A program made the position numbers and the translations under genes. A stretch of DNA of 64,000 nt from Paenibacillus anaericanus (lineage in GTDB: Bacteria > Bacillota > Bacilli > Paenibacillales > Paenibacillaceae): contig NZ_RZNY01000021.1 in the NCBI RefSeq assembly GCF_003994475.1, forward strand, positions 1 to 64,000, in the 5' to 3' direction. The notes below the pieces were generated by a model that saw nothing but the letters and a program-made list of their open reading frames with translations, ran no database searches and had not been told where the DNA came from. Shown in pieces: positions 46,922 to 56,909 of the stretch. The first letter of the stretch is position 1. Every line of letters starts with the position of its first letter.

Positions 46922-48232
46922 ATGAGCAGAAAAGGGATTTCCGGTTTAATGATACTTCGGATCACTGCGGTCTTGATCGCGGTAATGATCGTGATTACCC
47001 AGTTTCACAGTGAGAAGGTGATCTTGCCGGAAGCTACCGCCCGTTCTGGGATAGGGTCTCAAGCAGTGTTGAACAAAGTAAAGAAAGTAGACACAGCAGG
47101 TACAAGGGATTCTGTTGGAGTCTCTTTAACAGCTTTGCCAATAAAACAAGAATTAGCCAAAGTAGAGGATAAGAAAAAGGTAGTATATCTCACTTTTGAC
47201 GATGGACCTAGTGATTTAACTGATCAGGTGCTGGATATTCTGAAAGAAGCGAAAGCTCCATCGACCTTCTTTGTACTAGGAGCACAAGCCAAACGCTCCC
47301 CTGAAATTATTAATAGGATTGTAGAGGCAGGACATGCCCTTGGTAATCATACATACAACCATGAATACGATAAGTTATACCACAATTTTACCGAATTTTG
47401 GAGACAAATCAAGCAGACCGAGGAAGTAGTAAATGAGATTACGGGTTTCCGCCCACAATTGGTGCGTGCACCGGGTGGAACTTACGGTCATTTTGATGAC
47501 ACATACTTCAATCTTTTGGAGCAAGGAGGCTACAAAGTGTTCGATTGGGATCTCGATACGGGAGATTCCAAACGAAAAGGAGTTCCGGCTGCAGAGATTA
47601 TCCGAAATATTACTTCAGCTAAACAGAAAGATAAAGTCATCGTACTTATGCATGATGGTGCAGGGCATGGTGAGACGGTGAAGGCTCTCCCCGAAATTAT
47701 TGCCTTCTATAAAGATAAGGGGTATGAGTTTCGTGCTTTAACGGATGAAGTGAAACCTGTGCAATTTACGATTGATTCAAAGGTGAAATCTAAAGGACGT
47801 ACCAACCCTTCTGTTGCATGGGTGGAGAGTCATATTGTTCCGAATTCAGCTCTATTTGGTCCACCAAAAGCTCTATATGTCGAAGCGGGTGGTGTGGAAA
47901 TGAAACTTAATTCTGGAGAATATGAACTTCGTAATGGACAGTATCTAGTTCCCCTACGTGCGACGATGGAGCGACTGGGTGCTAAAGTAAGCTGGAATCA
48001 CAAGGGACGAAGTGCTGTAATAAGTTGGGGGAAGGCTACAGTAACTCTCGATACAGAGAAGAACACACTCGCCGTAGAAGTACAAGGACAACTTCTGGAA
48101 CAGAATGGGGTTAAGCTTGAAGTGAAGAATGGCTCGTTATGGTTACCACTACGGACCCTACTGGAGACGACGGGTCATGATGTAGTCTCCGTGATTTCTG
48201 GTGTGGAGGAGAACCGAGTCCAAGCATTGTAA
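46922..48232 (+). CDS. Polysaccharide deacetylase with C-terminal stalk domain
   Basis: 436 residues from ATG 46922 (GGTGGAGG upstream). An N-terminal membrane helix near 10-28 acts as anchor or signal. NodB domain about 85-270: metal-binding LTFDDGPSD, the HTYNHE histidines, RAPGGTYG, WDLDTGDS and VLMHDG. It should N-deacetylate a cell-wall polysaccharide outside the membrane. Residues 320-436 are a copper-amine-oxidase-N-like stalk domain (YLVPLRATMERLGAKVSWN, LWLPLRTLLETTG), as in the secreted hydrolase at 4036-5646. Confidence 0.9.
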   Translation: MSRKGISGLMILRITAVLIAVMIVITQFHSEKVILPEATARSGIGSQAVLNKVKKVDTAGTRDSVGVSLTALPIKQELAKVEDKKKVVYLTFDDGPSDLTDQVLDILKEAKAPSTFFVLGAQAKRSPEIINRIVEAGHALGNHTYNHEYDKLYHNFTEFWRQIKQTEEVVNEITGFRPQLVRAPGGTYGHFDDTYFNLLEQGGYKVFDWDLDTGDSKRKGVPAAEIIRNITSAKQKDKVIVLMHDGAGHGETVKALPEIIAFYKDKGYEFRALTDEVKPVQFTIDSKVKSKGRTNPSVAWVESHIVPNSALFGPPKALYVEAGGVEMKLNSGEYELRNGQYLVPLRATMERLGAKVSWNHKGRSAVISWGKATVTLDTEKNTLAVEVQGQLLEQNGVKLEVKNGSLWLPLRTLLETTGHDVVSVISGVEENRVQAL

Positions 48233-48334
48233 GAGAAATATTTCCGAAAAAATCCTCTCTCTTGTACGTCTATTTTCGATAGCTTCTGGCGAAACTATTA
48301 ATAGATTAGTACGCGGAGATGGAGGGGAAATGAA

Positions 48335-49303
48335 ATGAATCACGATCAAGCTTGTGATTTACTAGAGCGACTCGTAAATAGAGTGGACACTGTGATCGTA
48401 GGAAAGAGGAAAGAAATAGAGCTCGCCGTCGTAGCGATGCTTTATGGTGGTCATATATTATTGGAAGATGTACCTGGTGTGGGGAAAACACTACTAGTTC
48501 GCACGTTAGCTGCATGTCTTGGGGGGACGTTTGGACGGATTCAATTTACTTCTGACTTAATGCCTTCCGATGTGACAGGAGTAACGGTGTACCATAATCA
48601 TAATGGACAATTTCAATTCCGACCGGGACCAATTATATCTAATATCGTTCTAGCAGACGAGATTAACCGTGCTGCTCCACGAACGCAGTCGGCGCTACTA
48701 GAAGCTATGGAAGAGCGTAAAGTCACTGTTGATGGTGAAACACATACTTTACCTAAACCTTTTCTATTACTGGCGACACAGAATCCGTTGGAGTATGAGG
48801 GAACCTACCGATTGCCCGAAGCACAGCTTGACCGCTTCTTGATGCGGATTACACTTGGGTATCCCGGGCCGGATCAGGAGGTTGAAATGCTGGGACGTTT
48901 GCAAGAGTCGCGGCCCGTTGAGGAATTGAGACCGGTGTTACTACCCGAAGAGATGGTTCAGATGCAACGCCAGGTTAGGTCGGTATTTGTGGACGAGGTT
49001 ATCAAGAAGTATTTGGTTGAAGTAGCGCAAGTCTCGCGAAATCATCCACAAACTTTGCTTGGAATCAGTCCGCGCGGAACGTTGGCATGGATGGGGGCCT
49101 CTCAGGCTATGGCTTATATCAAAGGACGCATGTATGTGATTCCTGATGATGTAAAGGCGGTAGCGGAAGCTGTTCTGTCGCATCGGATTGTGCCAAGAAC
49201 GGAAGCCAGAATGTCGGGTGCCAGTGGGGATAAAGTTGTTATGGATCTACTGAACCAGACTTCCGTTCCGATGTTCAGTCGAGCCAAAGGATTGACCTCA
49301 TGA
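48335..49303 (+). CDS. MoxR-family AAA+ ATPase
   Basis: 322 residues. Walker A DVPGVGKT, Walker B LADEINRA, sensor LATQNPLEYEGTY. MoxR proteins act with VWA or DUF58 partners as chaperones or for assembly of envelope complexes. The order MoxR / DUF58 / transglutaminase / guaA is that of Bacillus yeaC-yeaD-yebA-guaA. GGAGGGG precedes the ATG. Confidence 0.93.
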   Translation: MNHDQACDLLERLVNRVDTVIVGKRKEIELAVVAMLYGGHILLEDVPGVGKTLLVRTLAACLGGTFGRIQFTSDLMPSDVTGVTVYHNHNGQFQFRPGPIISNIVLADEINRAAPRTQSALLEAMEERKVTVDGETHTLPKPFLLLATQNPLEYEGTYRLPEAQLDRFLMRITLGYPGPDQEVEMLGRLQESRPVEELRPVLLPEEMVQMQRQVRSVFVDEVIKKYLVEVAQVSRNHPQTLLGISPRGTLAWMGASQAMAYIKGRMYVIPDDVKAVAEAVLSHRIVPRTEARMSGASGDKVVMDLLNQTSVPMFSRAKGLTS

Positions 49304-50586
49304 GAAGTAGTATTCGGATATGGATAATTGCTGGAGCTTGCTTGGGATTTCTAGTGGCATTGTATGGATGGCGGGGAGGAAATTCCTCGCTGTTCTTAGT
49401 GCTGTCATTGTTCTTTGTTGTTCTTCAAGGAGCAGTAGTCCAGCTTGGTGGACCCAAAGAAGCTGTTGTGACGAGATCATGGTCTCCAGTCACCCCCTCG
49501 GTGGGTGATGATGTTGAAGTTACTTTATCTATTACTGTCTCAGGTGGTTTTCCACCTTTATGGCTAGAAGTTAGGGATAACTTTGCTGTATCCTCTTCGC
49601 GTAGTGGCAAGAGCATTTCAGAAGGGCAAAGAGGATTATTATGGTTTGCTGGATTTAGAAGGGAATATACCGGTACATACTCCCTAAAGGAATTGCCTCG
49701 TGGAATTTATGTGGATGGTCCTATATTAGTAACGTGGGGAGATGCATTCGGTTGGTTTAAAAGAAGTCTGTACATAGAAGGGCAAGACGTACTTATTGTC
49801 CACCCTTCTTCTTTGAAGTTTGTCTCCTCCTTGGTAGAGGGGATGGAAGAGGGAAATGATGACGCAGAAATATCATCCTTACCTAAAGCTTCTTCCCAGG
49901 TGGGGGGAGGCTTAAGGGAGTATGAAGCAGGAGATCCATTACGTCGCATAAATTGGAAGAGTTCCGCCAAGCGGGGGACATTAATGACCCGTATTCCAGA
50001 TGAAACAGGAAGAGCACCGCACTACTTACTTCTCGATACAAGAAGTCGATCTTACACCCAGCCTCCGAATGAGAATGGAACTCCTGAAATGTCAAATCTG
50101 CAAGGGACAAACCGGATGTTTGAATTAGCTGTATCAGCAGCGGCCGCCTGGCTTAAGAGGGAAGTTGCTTCCGAGAAGGGAGACATTTATTTCTGCCACG
50201 GAGGTATGGAAGATCCATTACAGCTGTCAGGTAACCGGGGACTGAGCGAAGGATTGGACATGCTAGCTGACGTTCTGCAGGATAGTAAAGGCTTAAGACC
50301 AATCTCTGAAATGTTTCAGAGGGTTAATCTACATCGATCAGGAGGGTATCCATTACTGACAGTCGTCACTGGGATCATGACCACTGAACTGGCTGAATGC
50401 CTTTTGAAGCTTACGTATAGCGGAGTTCAACCTGAAGTATGGTGTGTCTATAGTGCAGCAGCCAGCACGGAGGTAAATGAGTGGAGTACTCGGCTTCGGG
50501 AGTCAGGCGTAGTCATTCGGTACCTTTCGCCAAGTAGAGGGACTCATTCTAGGACGGCAGGAGGGACAAGTTATGTTAGCGCCTAA
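49300..50586 (+). CDS. DUF58 domain protein
   Basis: 428 residues. Two N-terminal membrane helices, then an Ig-like extracytoplasmic or membrane-proximal stretch, then the DUF58 signature GGLREYEAGDPLRRINWKSS and a VWA-like C-terminal part. The ATG overlaps the MoxR stop (ATGA). Bacillus YeaD counterpart; function unknown. Confidence 0.9.
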   Translation: MRSSIRIWIIAGACLGFLVALYGWRGGNSSLFLVLSLFFVVLQGAVVQLGGPKEAVVTRSWSPVTPSVGDDVEVTLSITVSGGFPPLWLEVRDNFAVSSSRSGKSISEGQRGLLWFAGFRREYTGTYSLKELPRGIYVDGPILVTWGDAFGWFKRSLYIEGQDVLIVHPSSLKFVSSLVEGMEEGNDDAEISSLPKASSQVGGGLREYEAGDPLRRINWKSSAKRGTLMTRIPDETGRAPHYLLLDTRSRSYTQPPNENGTPEMSNLQGTNRMFELAVSAAAAWLKREVASEKGDIYFCHGGMEDPLQLSGNRGLSEGLDMLADVLQDSKGLRPISEMFQRVNLHRSGGYPLLTVVTGIMTTELAECLLKLTYSGVQPEVWCVYSAAASTEVNEWSTRLRESGVVIRYLSPSRGTHSRTAGGTSYVSA

Positions 50587-52885
50587 GCCTAAGATGCAAG
50601 GATTCCCTGATCGCTCGCTTATAAATGTCCAGACTAGCAGAGATAAATATGGTGCCCTGAAGAAGTGGGGGCTACGGATGGTAGTATCACTACTGCTATT
50701 TGGGTTATTCAGTGAATGGCTTTATCCGCTGTATTCATTTATAGAAGAAGGTGAAACTATAATTATTAACACCTTCTTCGTATTAACGGGGGTCTTATTG
50801 TGTATTGGTTGTTTACGACTCCCTGTAGTTGTACATGTATCATTTCCACCGCTGCTCATTATAGCAACGATGTTTTACCTCTACGGGCAAGAGAAGGGGT
50901 TGTCCTGGTTTACTGGTTATTTAAAGGTTGGGATTAACGATGTAGCTGAGATATTTCAGTCAGGAAGATTGTATGGAATTAGTATGGAATCACGTGCGCT
51001 CCTATTACTGATCGGTTGGACGTTGCTGGTTGTCTCTGTGCAGATGTTAGCTATAAGTAAGGGAAGTATTCTGTTATTCTTTTCAGCCACCTTATTATAC
51101 TTGTTAGCTCTTGATCTGGCTTTGGAGTTGCCCATATATGAAGGATTAATCCGCGCGACCTGTTGGGGGTTGGTTTTACAAGTTTTAGTCTTTATGATTC
51201 CTGCAGAGACCCCTTTTCTGGAGGGGGAGAATAAACTTATAGCTACCGCATCTCGTGCCCGTAGAACGTGGATTATGGTTGGGAGTGCAACTGCAATAGG
51301 TTGTGTTCTCGGTGCTGTATTGCTCGGTTCAGTGATCCCCGTTCGTCCCATGGCGAACATTCCGTGGTACAAAGCAATCCAAGCTGTTGAGGGGTGGAGT
51401 GGCACGACTTTAAGCGGGGAACAGCGTTCAAATTCTGCTGTATCAGGCTATAGTCGTGACGATACTGTACTAGGTGCTCCTTTGACTTTGCGACAGGAGC
51501 CTTTTTTCACGGCGATCTCTCCCGTTCCAACTTATTGGCGCGGAGAGAGTAAGAGTACGTACAACGGACGTGGTTGGACACAGTCACCATCAATGAGGAG
51601 TGCCCACGGTGAGAGAATCGCTTCAACTTTACCTAGGAGTATTTCCCCTACTGGGAATGAATTAATCCAACAAAGTATTACATTTGCTGAACCTATGAGC
51701 GGCGAGGTAGTACTTATGGGGGGCGGACTCCCGGTGAGTGTAGGTGGGATTGATATGGGGAGTGTTCAGGCTGGATCATCCCAGATAATACCTCAGTTTG
51801 ACGATGGAGCGGATGCCTTTTTGCTTGATTCTGTCCCAGCTTCACAACCCATTCATGGTTATGAACTGACGGTGGAACTGCAGACGGTTCCAAGTGACCA
51901 ACTTCGTAATATTCAAGGGACGGATCCCGATGAAATTTCACAGAGTTACTTACAAATTCCTGAGACTTTACCAGAACGGGTGCGGAGTCTTGGTATCAGC
52001 TTGGTCAAGGATAAAGAGAACCGTTATGAATCTGTCCTAGCCGTGATGGACTATTTGAAGACTCATTATACCTACAACCTCACTTCTGAGGTACCGCCGC
52101 AGGGCAATGACTTCGTAGATCAATTTCTCTTCGAAGATCGTATTGGATACTGTGATCATTTCTCCACTGCCATGGCTGTACTACTGAGGAGTGCAGGCAT
52201 CCCGAGCCGGTGGGTAAAAGGATTCTCTCCAGGCGAACCGAGTGAGCAGTATAACCATCAATACAATGTAAGTTATGCGGATGCGCATGCATGGGTTGAG
52301 GTGTATTTTCCCGAGAAAGGGTGGGTGCCATTTGATCCTACACCTGGGTATAATAACGATCCTACTGAGTCTGATACATCGTATAATGACGGAAAGACCA
52401 CCTGGTTATCGACTCTGGTTCCGTTTATAAGAAACATTGGATTGACTATATATCATGGGATAAGTGAGTTTGTCCCAAAACTTCAGATGTGGCTACATAA
52501 ATATGGGGTAACTGGGATTACAATAGTATTAGGAGTTGGGTTTGTTTCACTCATGCGTAGGGAGATGATGTTTCGCAAAAATATCGTGTTCTTATGGTTG
52601 CTGGTAATCAAGCCTTATCGTCGCTTTCCCAATCGAATGGAGCTGCTATACGCAGCGGAACGAGTATGGCGAGAAGTGTATTTGATCCATGGACCAAAGC
52701 CACTTATGATAACTGCAAGGGAATATGCCCAATCCATCATTCGGGAAAATAGTGAAAGAGGAGAAGCATTGGAACGCTTTGTAACCGTCTGGGAATCCCT
52801 TTATTATGGCGGAAATGGACTAGATCGGAAGGGGAGTAGGACCTTCCTGAAAGAGTGTTGGAATTTGGCAATTCAGCAGGAATAA
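50573..52885 (+). CDS. Transglutaminase-like membrane protein (TgpA/YebA-like)
   Basis: 770 residues. About six membrane helices in the first 250 residues, then an extracytoplasmic transglutaminase-like domain (about 480-590) with the catalytic Cys in IGYCDHFSTAMAVLLRSAG, His in ADAHAWVEVYF and Asp in FDPTPG, another membrane helix near 645, and a DUF4129-like tail. It overlaps the DUF58 gene by 14 bases; GGAGGGAC precedes the ATG. Probably acts in a complex with the MoxR and DUF58 proteins. Confidence 0.92.
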   Translation: MLAPKPKMQGFPDRSLINVQTSRDKYGALKKWGLRMVVSLLLFGLFSEWLYPLYSFIEEGETIIINTFFVLTGVLLCIGCLRLPVVVHVSFPPLLIIATMFYLYGQEKGLSWFTGYLKVGINDVAEIFQSGRLYGISMESRALLLLIGWTLLVVSVQMLAISKGSILLFFSATLLYLLALDLALELPIYEGLIRATCWGLVLQVLVFMIPAETPFLEGENKLIATASRARRTWIMVGSATAIGCVLGAVLLGSVIPVRPMANIPWYKAIQAVEGWSGTTLSGEQRSNSAVSGYSRDDTVLGAPLTLRQEPFFTAISPVPTYWRGESKSTYNGRGWTQSPSMRSAHGERIASTLPRSISPTGNELIQQSITFAEPMSGEVVLMGGGLPVSVGGIDMGSVQAGSSQIIPQFDDGADAFLLDSVPASQPIHGYELTVELQTVPSDQLRNIQGTDPDEISQSYLQIPETLPERVRSLGISLVKDKENRYESVLAVMDYLKTHYTYNLTSEVPPQGNDFVDQFLFEDRIGYCDHFSTAMAVLLRSAGIPSRWVKGFSPGEPSEQYNHQYNVSYADAHAWVEVYFPEKGWVPFDPTPGYNNDPTESDTSYNDGKTTWLSTLVPFIRNIGLTIYHGISEFVPKLQMWLHKYGVTGITIVLGVGFVSLMRREMMFRKNIVFLWLLVIKPYRRFPNRMELLYAAERVWREVYLIHGPKPLMITAREYAQSIIRENSERGEALERFVTVWESLYYGGNGLDRKGSRTFLKECWNLAIQQE

Positions 52886-52904
52886 CATCTCAAATGGATC
52901 TTCC

Positions 52905-52934
52905 TTGACGATCTCTTTTGTCGTTTCGTATAAT
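52905..52934 (+). promoter_or_regulatory. Sigma-A promoter of guaA
   Basis: TTGACG (52905-52910) and TATAAT (52929-52934), spacing 18 bp. The leader is short; no purine riboswitch is visible. Confidence 0.7.
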
Positions 52935-52963
52935 TAGTGTCATGAATTAAGGGAGGCTCGGTA

Positions 52964-54502
52964 ATGAAAAAGCCAAGTGAAATTATTGTTGTCCTAGATT
53001 TTGGTGGACAATACAATCAACTAATTGCAAGAAGAATTCGGGATTTAGGGGTTTACAGCGAATTATTGCCATATAACACAACAGCAGATCGTCTGCGTGA
53101 ATTGGCTCCGAAAGGAATTGTATTCTCTGGAGGACCATCAAGCGTTTATGCGGAGGATGCTCCGAAGATCGATCCAGCTATCTATGATCTTGGAGTACCT
53201 ATCTTTGGGATTTGCTACGGTATGCAGCTAATGGCTCAGGATTTGGGCGGCAAGGTAGAACGTGCAGCGAAGCGTGAGTACGGAAAGGCTGATGTGGATT
53301 TTGCAGATCATTCTGTGCTGACAAAAGGCCTGGATGCTAAACAAACTGTCTGGATGAGTCACGGAGATCATGTTGTGGAACTTCCGACAGGATTTCGCAT
53401 TGATGCTTCGACTGAGCATGCACCTATCGCAGGTTTTGCTAATGAAGAACGGCGGATGTTTGGTTTACAGTTCCACCCTGAAGTGCGGCACTCAGTGCAT
53501 GGTAATGAGATTATCTCTAATTTCCTGTTTGAAGTATGTGGCTGTAAAGGCGACTGGAGTATGGAGACGTTTATCGAGGATGCGATTCAAGATATTCGTA
53601 ATAAGGTTGGCGACAAAAAAGTACTTTGCGCACTAAGTGGTGGTGTCGATTCCTCCGTAGTGGCGATGCTTATTCACCGCGCGATTGGCGATCAGTTGAC
53701 ATGTATGTTTATTGATCATGGTTTGCTACGCAAAGGCGAAGCAGAGAGTGTCATGGAGACATTTGTTGGGAAGTTTGATATCCATGTCGTGAAGATTGAT
53801 GCACGCGAGCGTTTCCTCAGCAAGCTGGCAGGTGTGGATGATCCCGAGCAGAAACGTAAAATTATTGGTAATGAATTCATTTACTGTTTCGACGAAGAAT
53901 CAGCTAAGATCGGTGATTTTGATTTCCTAGCGCAAGGTACGTTGTATACGGATATCGTAGAGAGCGGAACAGCGACAGCACAAACGATCAAATCGCATCA
54001 TAATGTTGGCGGATTACCTGAAGATATGAAATTCAGTCTAATCGAGCCGTTGAACACACTCTTTAAAGACGAAGTACGTAAAGTCGGCGAAGAGCTTGGT
54101 ATGCCACATGCGATCGTCTGGAGACAACCATTCCCAGGTCCAGGACTTGCGATTCGTGTACTCGGCGAAGTGACAGAGGAGAAACTTACGATTGTTCGTG
54201 ATTCTGACTTCATTTTGCGTGAAGAAATCGCTAAGGCAGGACTTGATCGTGAGATCTGGCAGTATTTCACCGCATTGCCGAACATGAAGAGTGTAGGCGT
54301 TATGGGTGATGCTAGAACCTATTCTTACACAGTAGGTATCCGCGCAGTAACTTCCATCGACGGTATGACAGCTGACTGGGCACGTATCCCATGGGATGTG
54401 CTTGAGAAAATTTCTGTTCGTATCGTAAACGAAGTAGAAAACGTAAACCGTATCGTCTACGACGTTACTTCGAAACCACCTGCAACGATTGAGTGGGAAT
54501 AG
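52964..54502 (+). CDS. guaA: GMP synthase (glutamine-hydrolysing)
   Basis: 512 residues. Glutaminase domain about 7-200: Cys in FGICYGMQ and His/Glu in LQFHPEV. ATP pyrophosphatase P-loop LSGGVDSS near 225. The C-terminal dimerisation domain ends in [10 protein letters not shown]. Makes GMP from XMP. The 3' end is a known insertion target for mobile elements. Here the last codons are echoed 110 bp downstream, and an integrase gene follows. Confidence 0.98.
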   Translation: MKKPSEIIVVLDFGGQYNQLIARRIRDLGVYSELLPYNTTADRLRELAPKGIVFSGGPSSVYAEDAPKIDPAIYDLGVPIFGICYGMQLMAQDLGGKVERAAKREYGKADVDFADHSVLTKGLDAKQTVWMSHGDHVVELPTGFRIDASTEHAPIAGFANEERRMFGLQFHPEVRHSVHGNEIISNFLFEVCGCKGDWSMETFIEDAIQDIRNKVGDKKVLCALSGGVDSSVVAMLIHRAIGDQLTCMFIDHGLLRKGEAESVMETFVGKFDIHVVKIDARERFLSKLAGVDDPEQKRKIIGNEFIYCFDEESAKIGDFDFLAQGTLYTDIVESGTATAQTIKSHHNVGGLPEDMKFSLIEPLNTLFKDEVRKVGEELGMPHAIVWRQPFPGPGLAIRVLGEVTEEKLTIVRDSDFILREEIAKAGLDREIWQYFTALPNMKSVGVMGDARTYSYTVGIRAVTSIDGMTADWARIPWDVLEKISVRIVNEVENVNRIVYDVTSKPPATIEWE

Positions 54503-54605
54503 ACTTTAAATATTGACGATGTTCTACGCTTGTTAATCCTTGCTACATAAGGCGTAGCGGCGTTGACATCGGAGATATTCCACTTACACCTGCAACAATT
54601 GAGTG
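54477..54605 (+). repeat. 19-bp repeat of the guaA 3' end (putative att site)
   Basis: CACCTGCAACGATTGAGTG inside guaA (54477-54495) recurs with one change (A for G) at 54587-54605, 110 bp apart. The intervening DNA has CTACGC/GCGTAG and CGATGT/ACATCG inverted repeats. The layout fits attL of an element plus the remnant of an earlier insertion. Confidence 0.6.
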
Positions 54606-54661
54606 CAAAAAATTACTCTCTTTTATTTGCGTTATTTAGCGAATAGAAGGGAGTATTTTTT

Positions 54662-55615
54662 ATGACTAAAATAAATGAACTAATCGAGGACTTTAGGCTG
54701 AACCAAGAAATTCTAGGTAGAGAAAAGAAGTACATCGATCTTTGTCTATTCCGATTGTGGAGATGGGAAGAGTTCACAGTAAATGTGTTAAGTATTGTAG
54801 AAACTGAGGATGTGACACCACTTCATATCAAAAGATATATACAGGAACGTCAACGTGTCGGAAGTGAAGTTAACAGAACAATTAACAACACTATCGCTAC
54901 TTTGAAGGTGTTTTTTCAATACTTGGTAAGCGAAGAGTTTATTGATGAGCAGGATAACCCAATGCGGAGGATTCGTAACCTCAAGGAAGAGAAGACAGTT
55001 ATTGTTACGTTCAATGACGATGAAGTATCACGTATCATTAATGATCTGAAAGAAGAGACGTATTCAAATGTTCGAGACAAACTCATTCTTATTATGCTCT
55101 TTGACACAGGTATAAGGGTTTCTGAACTGTGTGACATTAAAGACAGTGACATAGCTAGGCGACATATATTAATTCATGGGAAAGGCTCTAAACAGCGTCT
55201 GGTGTACATTAGTAATATCATGCGGAAGTACATGAGGAAATACGAGGTATTAAAGAAGGAGCGATTCAAAAAAAGACTACAGGATGAAATAGAGGGTTAC
55301 TACTTCCTAGATCAATCGGCTGTAAGGTTATCCCGCTCACGTATCAATAAGATTTTAAAGGAGCATTGTATTAATGCTGGAGTACGAAAAGAAGTTAGAT
55401 GCTCACCTCATGATTGTCGGCATTTTTTCGCACAAAAGCAGTTAAAGAATGGGATTGATATTTACAGCTTGAGTAGACTGATGGGACATTATGATACGCA
55501 AATAACTTCCAAGTATTTAAGGGGATTAGAGCAAGAGGATATACTAGAGATTGGACGTATTCATAGCCCATTAAAACTTTTGAAGATAAAGCAAAATGCT
55601 AACCCCAATACCTGA
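54662..55615 (+). CDS. Tyrosine recombinase / integrase
   Basis: 317 residues. N-terminal SAM-like core-binding domain about 1-105, catalytic domain about 115-300. All catalytic residues are present: R152 in DTGIRVSEL, a Lys in the HGKGSKQR turn, H250 and R253 in SPHDCRHFF, H276 in LMGHYD and nucleophile Y285 in TSKYLRG. Its place 160 bp after guaA and the repeated guaA end suggest it catalyses insertion there. GAAGGGAG precedes the ATG. Confidence 0.93.
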   Translation: MTKINELIEDFRLNQEILGREKKYIDLCLFRLWRWEEFTVNVLSIVETEDVTPLHIKRYIQERQRVGSEVNRTINNTIATLKVFFQYLVSEEFIDEQDNPMRRIRNLKEEKTVIVTFNDDEVSRIINDLKEETYSNVRDKLILIMLFDTGIRVSELCDIKDSDIARRHILIHGKGSKQRLVYISNIMRKYMRKYEVLKKERFKKRLQDEIEGYYFLDQSAVRLSRSRINKILKEHCINAGVRKEVRCSPHDCRHFFAQKQLKNGIDIYSLSRLMGHYDTQITSKYLRGLEQEDILEIGRIHSPLKLLKIKQNANPNT

Positions 55616-55952
55616 AATAGGTCGTTGATAGGTGAGTGGTTGGCTATTGAGGAGGACGCAACACTATAATAGCTTATAGCAACTTCTAGTATGCATTTTA
55701 AGCTCTTGTAACGAACTTAATGAGGAAATGTATAATTAGGATGCAGAGGAGTAATATAAGTCGTTATAGACCGTTTGATGATGGAGTGTTACATGATCTA
55801 GTGTCAAAAGGAATAAACTTAACTTCAACATACATAGGATTAAAAGTATTGGCTGTTATGTGAACGGCTTTGAGTGGTTGGATGTTGATTGAATTAGGTT
55901 GTGTGAGTACGAGGGTCCAGAAATATAATACTTTACTGAATATATCTATTTT
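55616..55952. other. Intergenic region with no recognisable feature
   Basis: About 340 bases after the integrase gene. I see no supported gene, hairpin with T run, or repeat. The promoter at 55953 follows. Confidence 0.5.
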
Positions 55953-55981
55953 TTGACATAAATAACTTTTTGTGTTATACT
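55953..55981 (+). promoter_or_regulatory. Sigma-A promoter of the XRE operon
   Basis: TTGACA (55953-55958) and TATACT (55976-55981), spacing 17 bp; a TATAAT overlaps at 55981-55986. Confidence 0.7.
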
Positions 55982-56033
55982 ATAATAGTGGTGAAAGAGG
56001 TCACATTGAAACCACGACAAATAATATAGCGTG

Positions 56034-56061
56034 AGCTTGCTACATCTGTAGCAGGCTTTTT
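56034..56061 (+). terminator. Terminator inside the XRE-gene leader (possible attenuator)
   Basis: AGCTTGCTAC pairs with GTAGCAGGCT (one U-G), followed by five T, between the promoter at 55953 and the GTG at 56088. Confidence 0.6.
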
Positions 56062-56087
56062 CTGCTGTTTACAAAGGAGATTTAACT

Positions 56088-56293
56088 GTGAGACATGAAA
56101 AGAAATTTGAACAAACGAGTTTAGTACGGGAAGAATGTCGGATGATAAGGCTTAAGATGCGGATCAAGCTGAGAGAAGTAGCTGACCATCTGGGGTGTGA
56201 GCTTGAACACGTCAGCAGGTGGGAGAATGGAAAAGTCAACTTTTCAAAGAAACGGCTCATTAAATATATTGAGTTATGTGAGGAGTGGCAATC
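56088..56293 (+). CDS. XRE-type helix-turn-helix protein
   Basis: 69 residues with the coding frame ending in TGA at 56295-56297. One helix-turn-helix: RLKMRIKLREVADHLGCELEHVSRWENGK. GTG start with AAAGGAG upstream. It overlaps the next gene by four bases (ATGA). Probable regulator of the element genes. Confidence 0.8.
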
Positions 56294-56902
56294 ATGAGCT
56301 TATGTATTGTAGCAAATAATCCTTATATGAAATACTTAGTGATAGCATCTGATGGAAGAATAACTAAATATGGTGAGGTGGCTGGAGATGACTTCAAAAA
56401 GTTAACGCTCATCAATGAACATGTATCGATCTTTACGTCAGGCATTGTTACGTGTGCAGAGGAATTAAGAACAGTTGTAACTTCAAAATCAAAAGATAAG
56501 AACATAGATGAGATTGCGATGATCGCACAAGAAGAAAGTATAAGAATAAATAATGATTTCCATTTCAAGTATCCTAATTACTTTGAAGGGAATAACCGCA
56601 CAGATATGGCAACTATTATTGGTTTCTTTGACATACACAGAAATGAGAGCGGCTACATTAAATTGTGCAGATCTGATGGCTACACACCACATAAGATAAT
56701 CGATTCCTCAGTTCAGACGAGTGGATACTCTCAAGATCTTGCGATGAGCTATTTCTTAGATCATTTCAATGGATCTGAACCATGTGAACCGATGTATGAC
56801 GCATTTAAGTATGTTAGTGAATCAGACAATTCTGTTGGTGGCGTTATGAAAATGCACGTCATTAGTAATCAAGGAACTAGTATTTATCAGGCGGTGATTT
56901 AA
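56294..56902 (+). CDS. HslV/proteasome-beta-like Ntn hydrolase
   Basis: 202 residues from ATG 56294, which overlaps the XRE stop (ATGA) and has AGGAG eight bases upstream. This start matters: after Met removal the N-terminus is Ser2, as in the Bacillus HslV homologue CodW. The pattern MSLCIVANN, YLVIASDGRITKYG, FKKLTLINEHVSIFTSG follows the HslV/20S beta fold (nucleophile strand, DGR loop, turn before the second strand). Such proteins also occur among phage structural genes. The peptidase role is inferred; no HslU-like partner is in view. Confidence 0.65.
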   Translation: MSLCIVANNPYMKYLVIASDGRITKYGEVAGDDFKKLTLINEHVSIFTSGIVTCAEELRTVVTSKSKDKNIDEIAMIAQEESIRINNDFHFKYPNYFEGNNRTDMATIIGFFDIHRNESGYIKLCRSDGYTPHKIIDSSVQTSGYSQDLAMSYFLDHFNGSEPCEPMYDAFKYVSESDNSVGGVMKMHVISNQGTSIYQAVI

Positions 56903-56909
56903 ATTGTTA

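Noticed and set aside
52886..52963. Purine riboswitch before guaA
   Set aside because: The leader after the promoter is only about 25 bases, too short for an aptamer.
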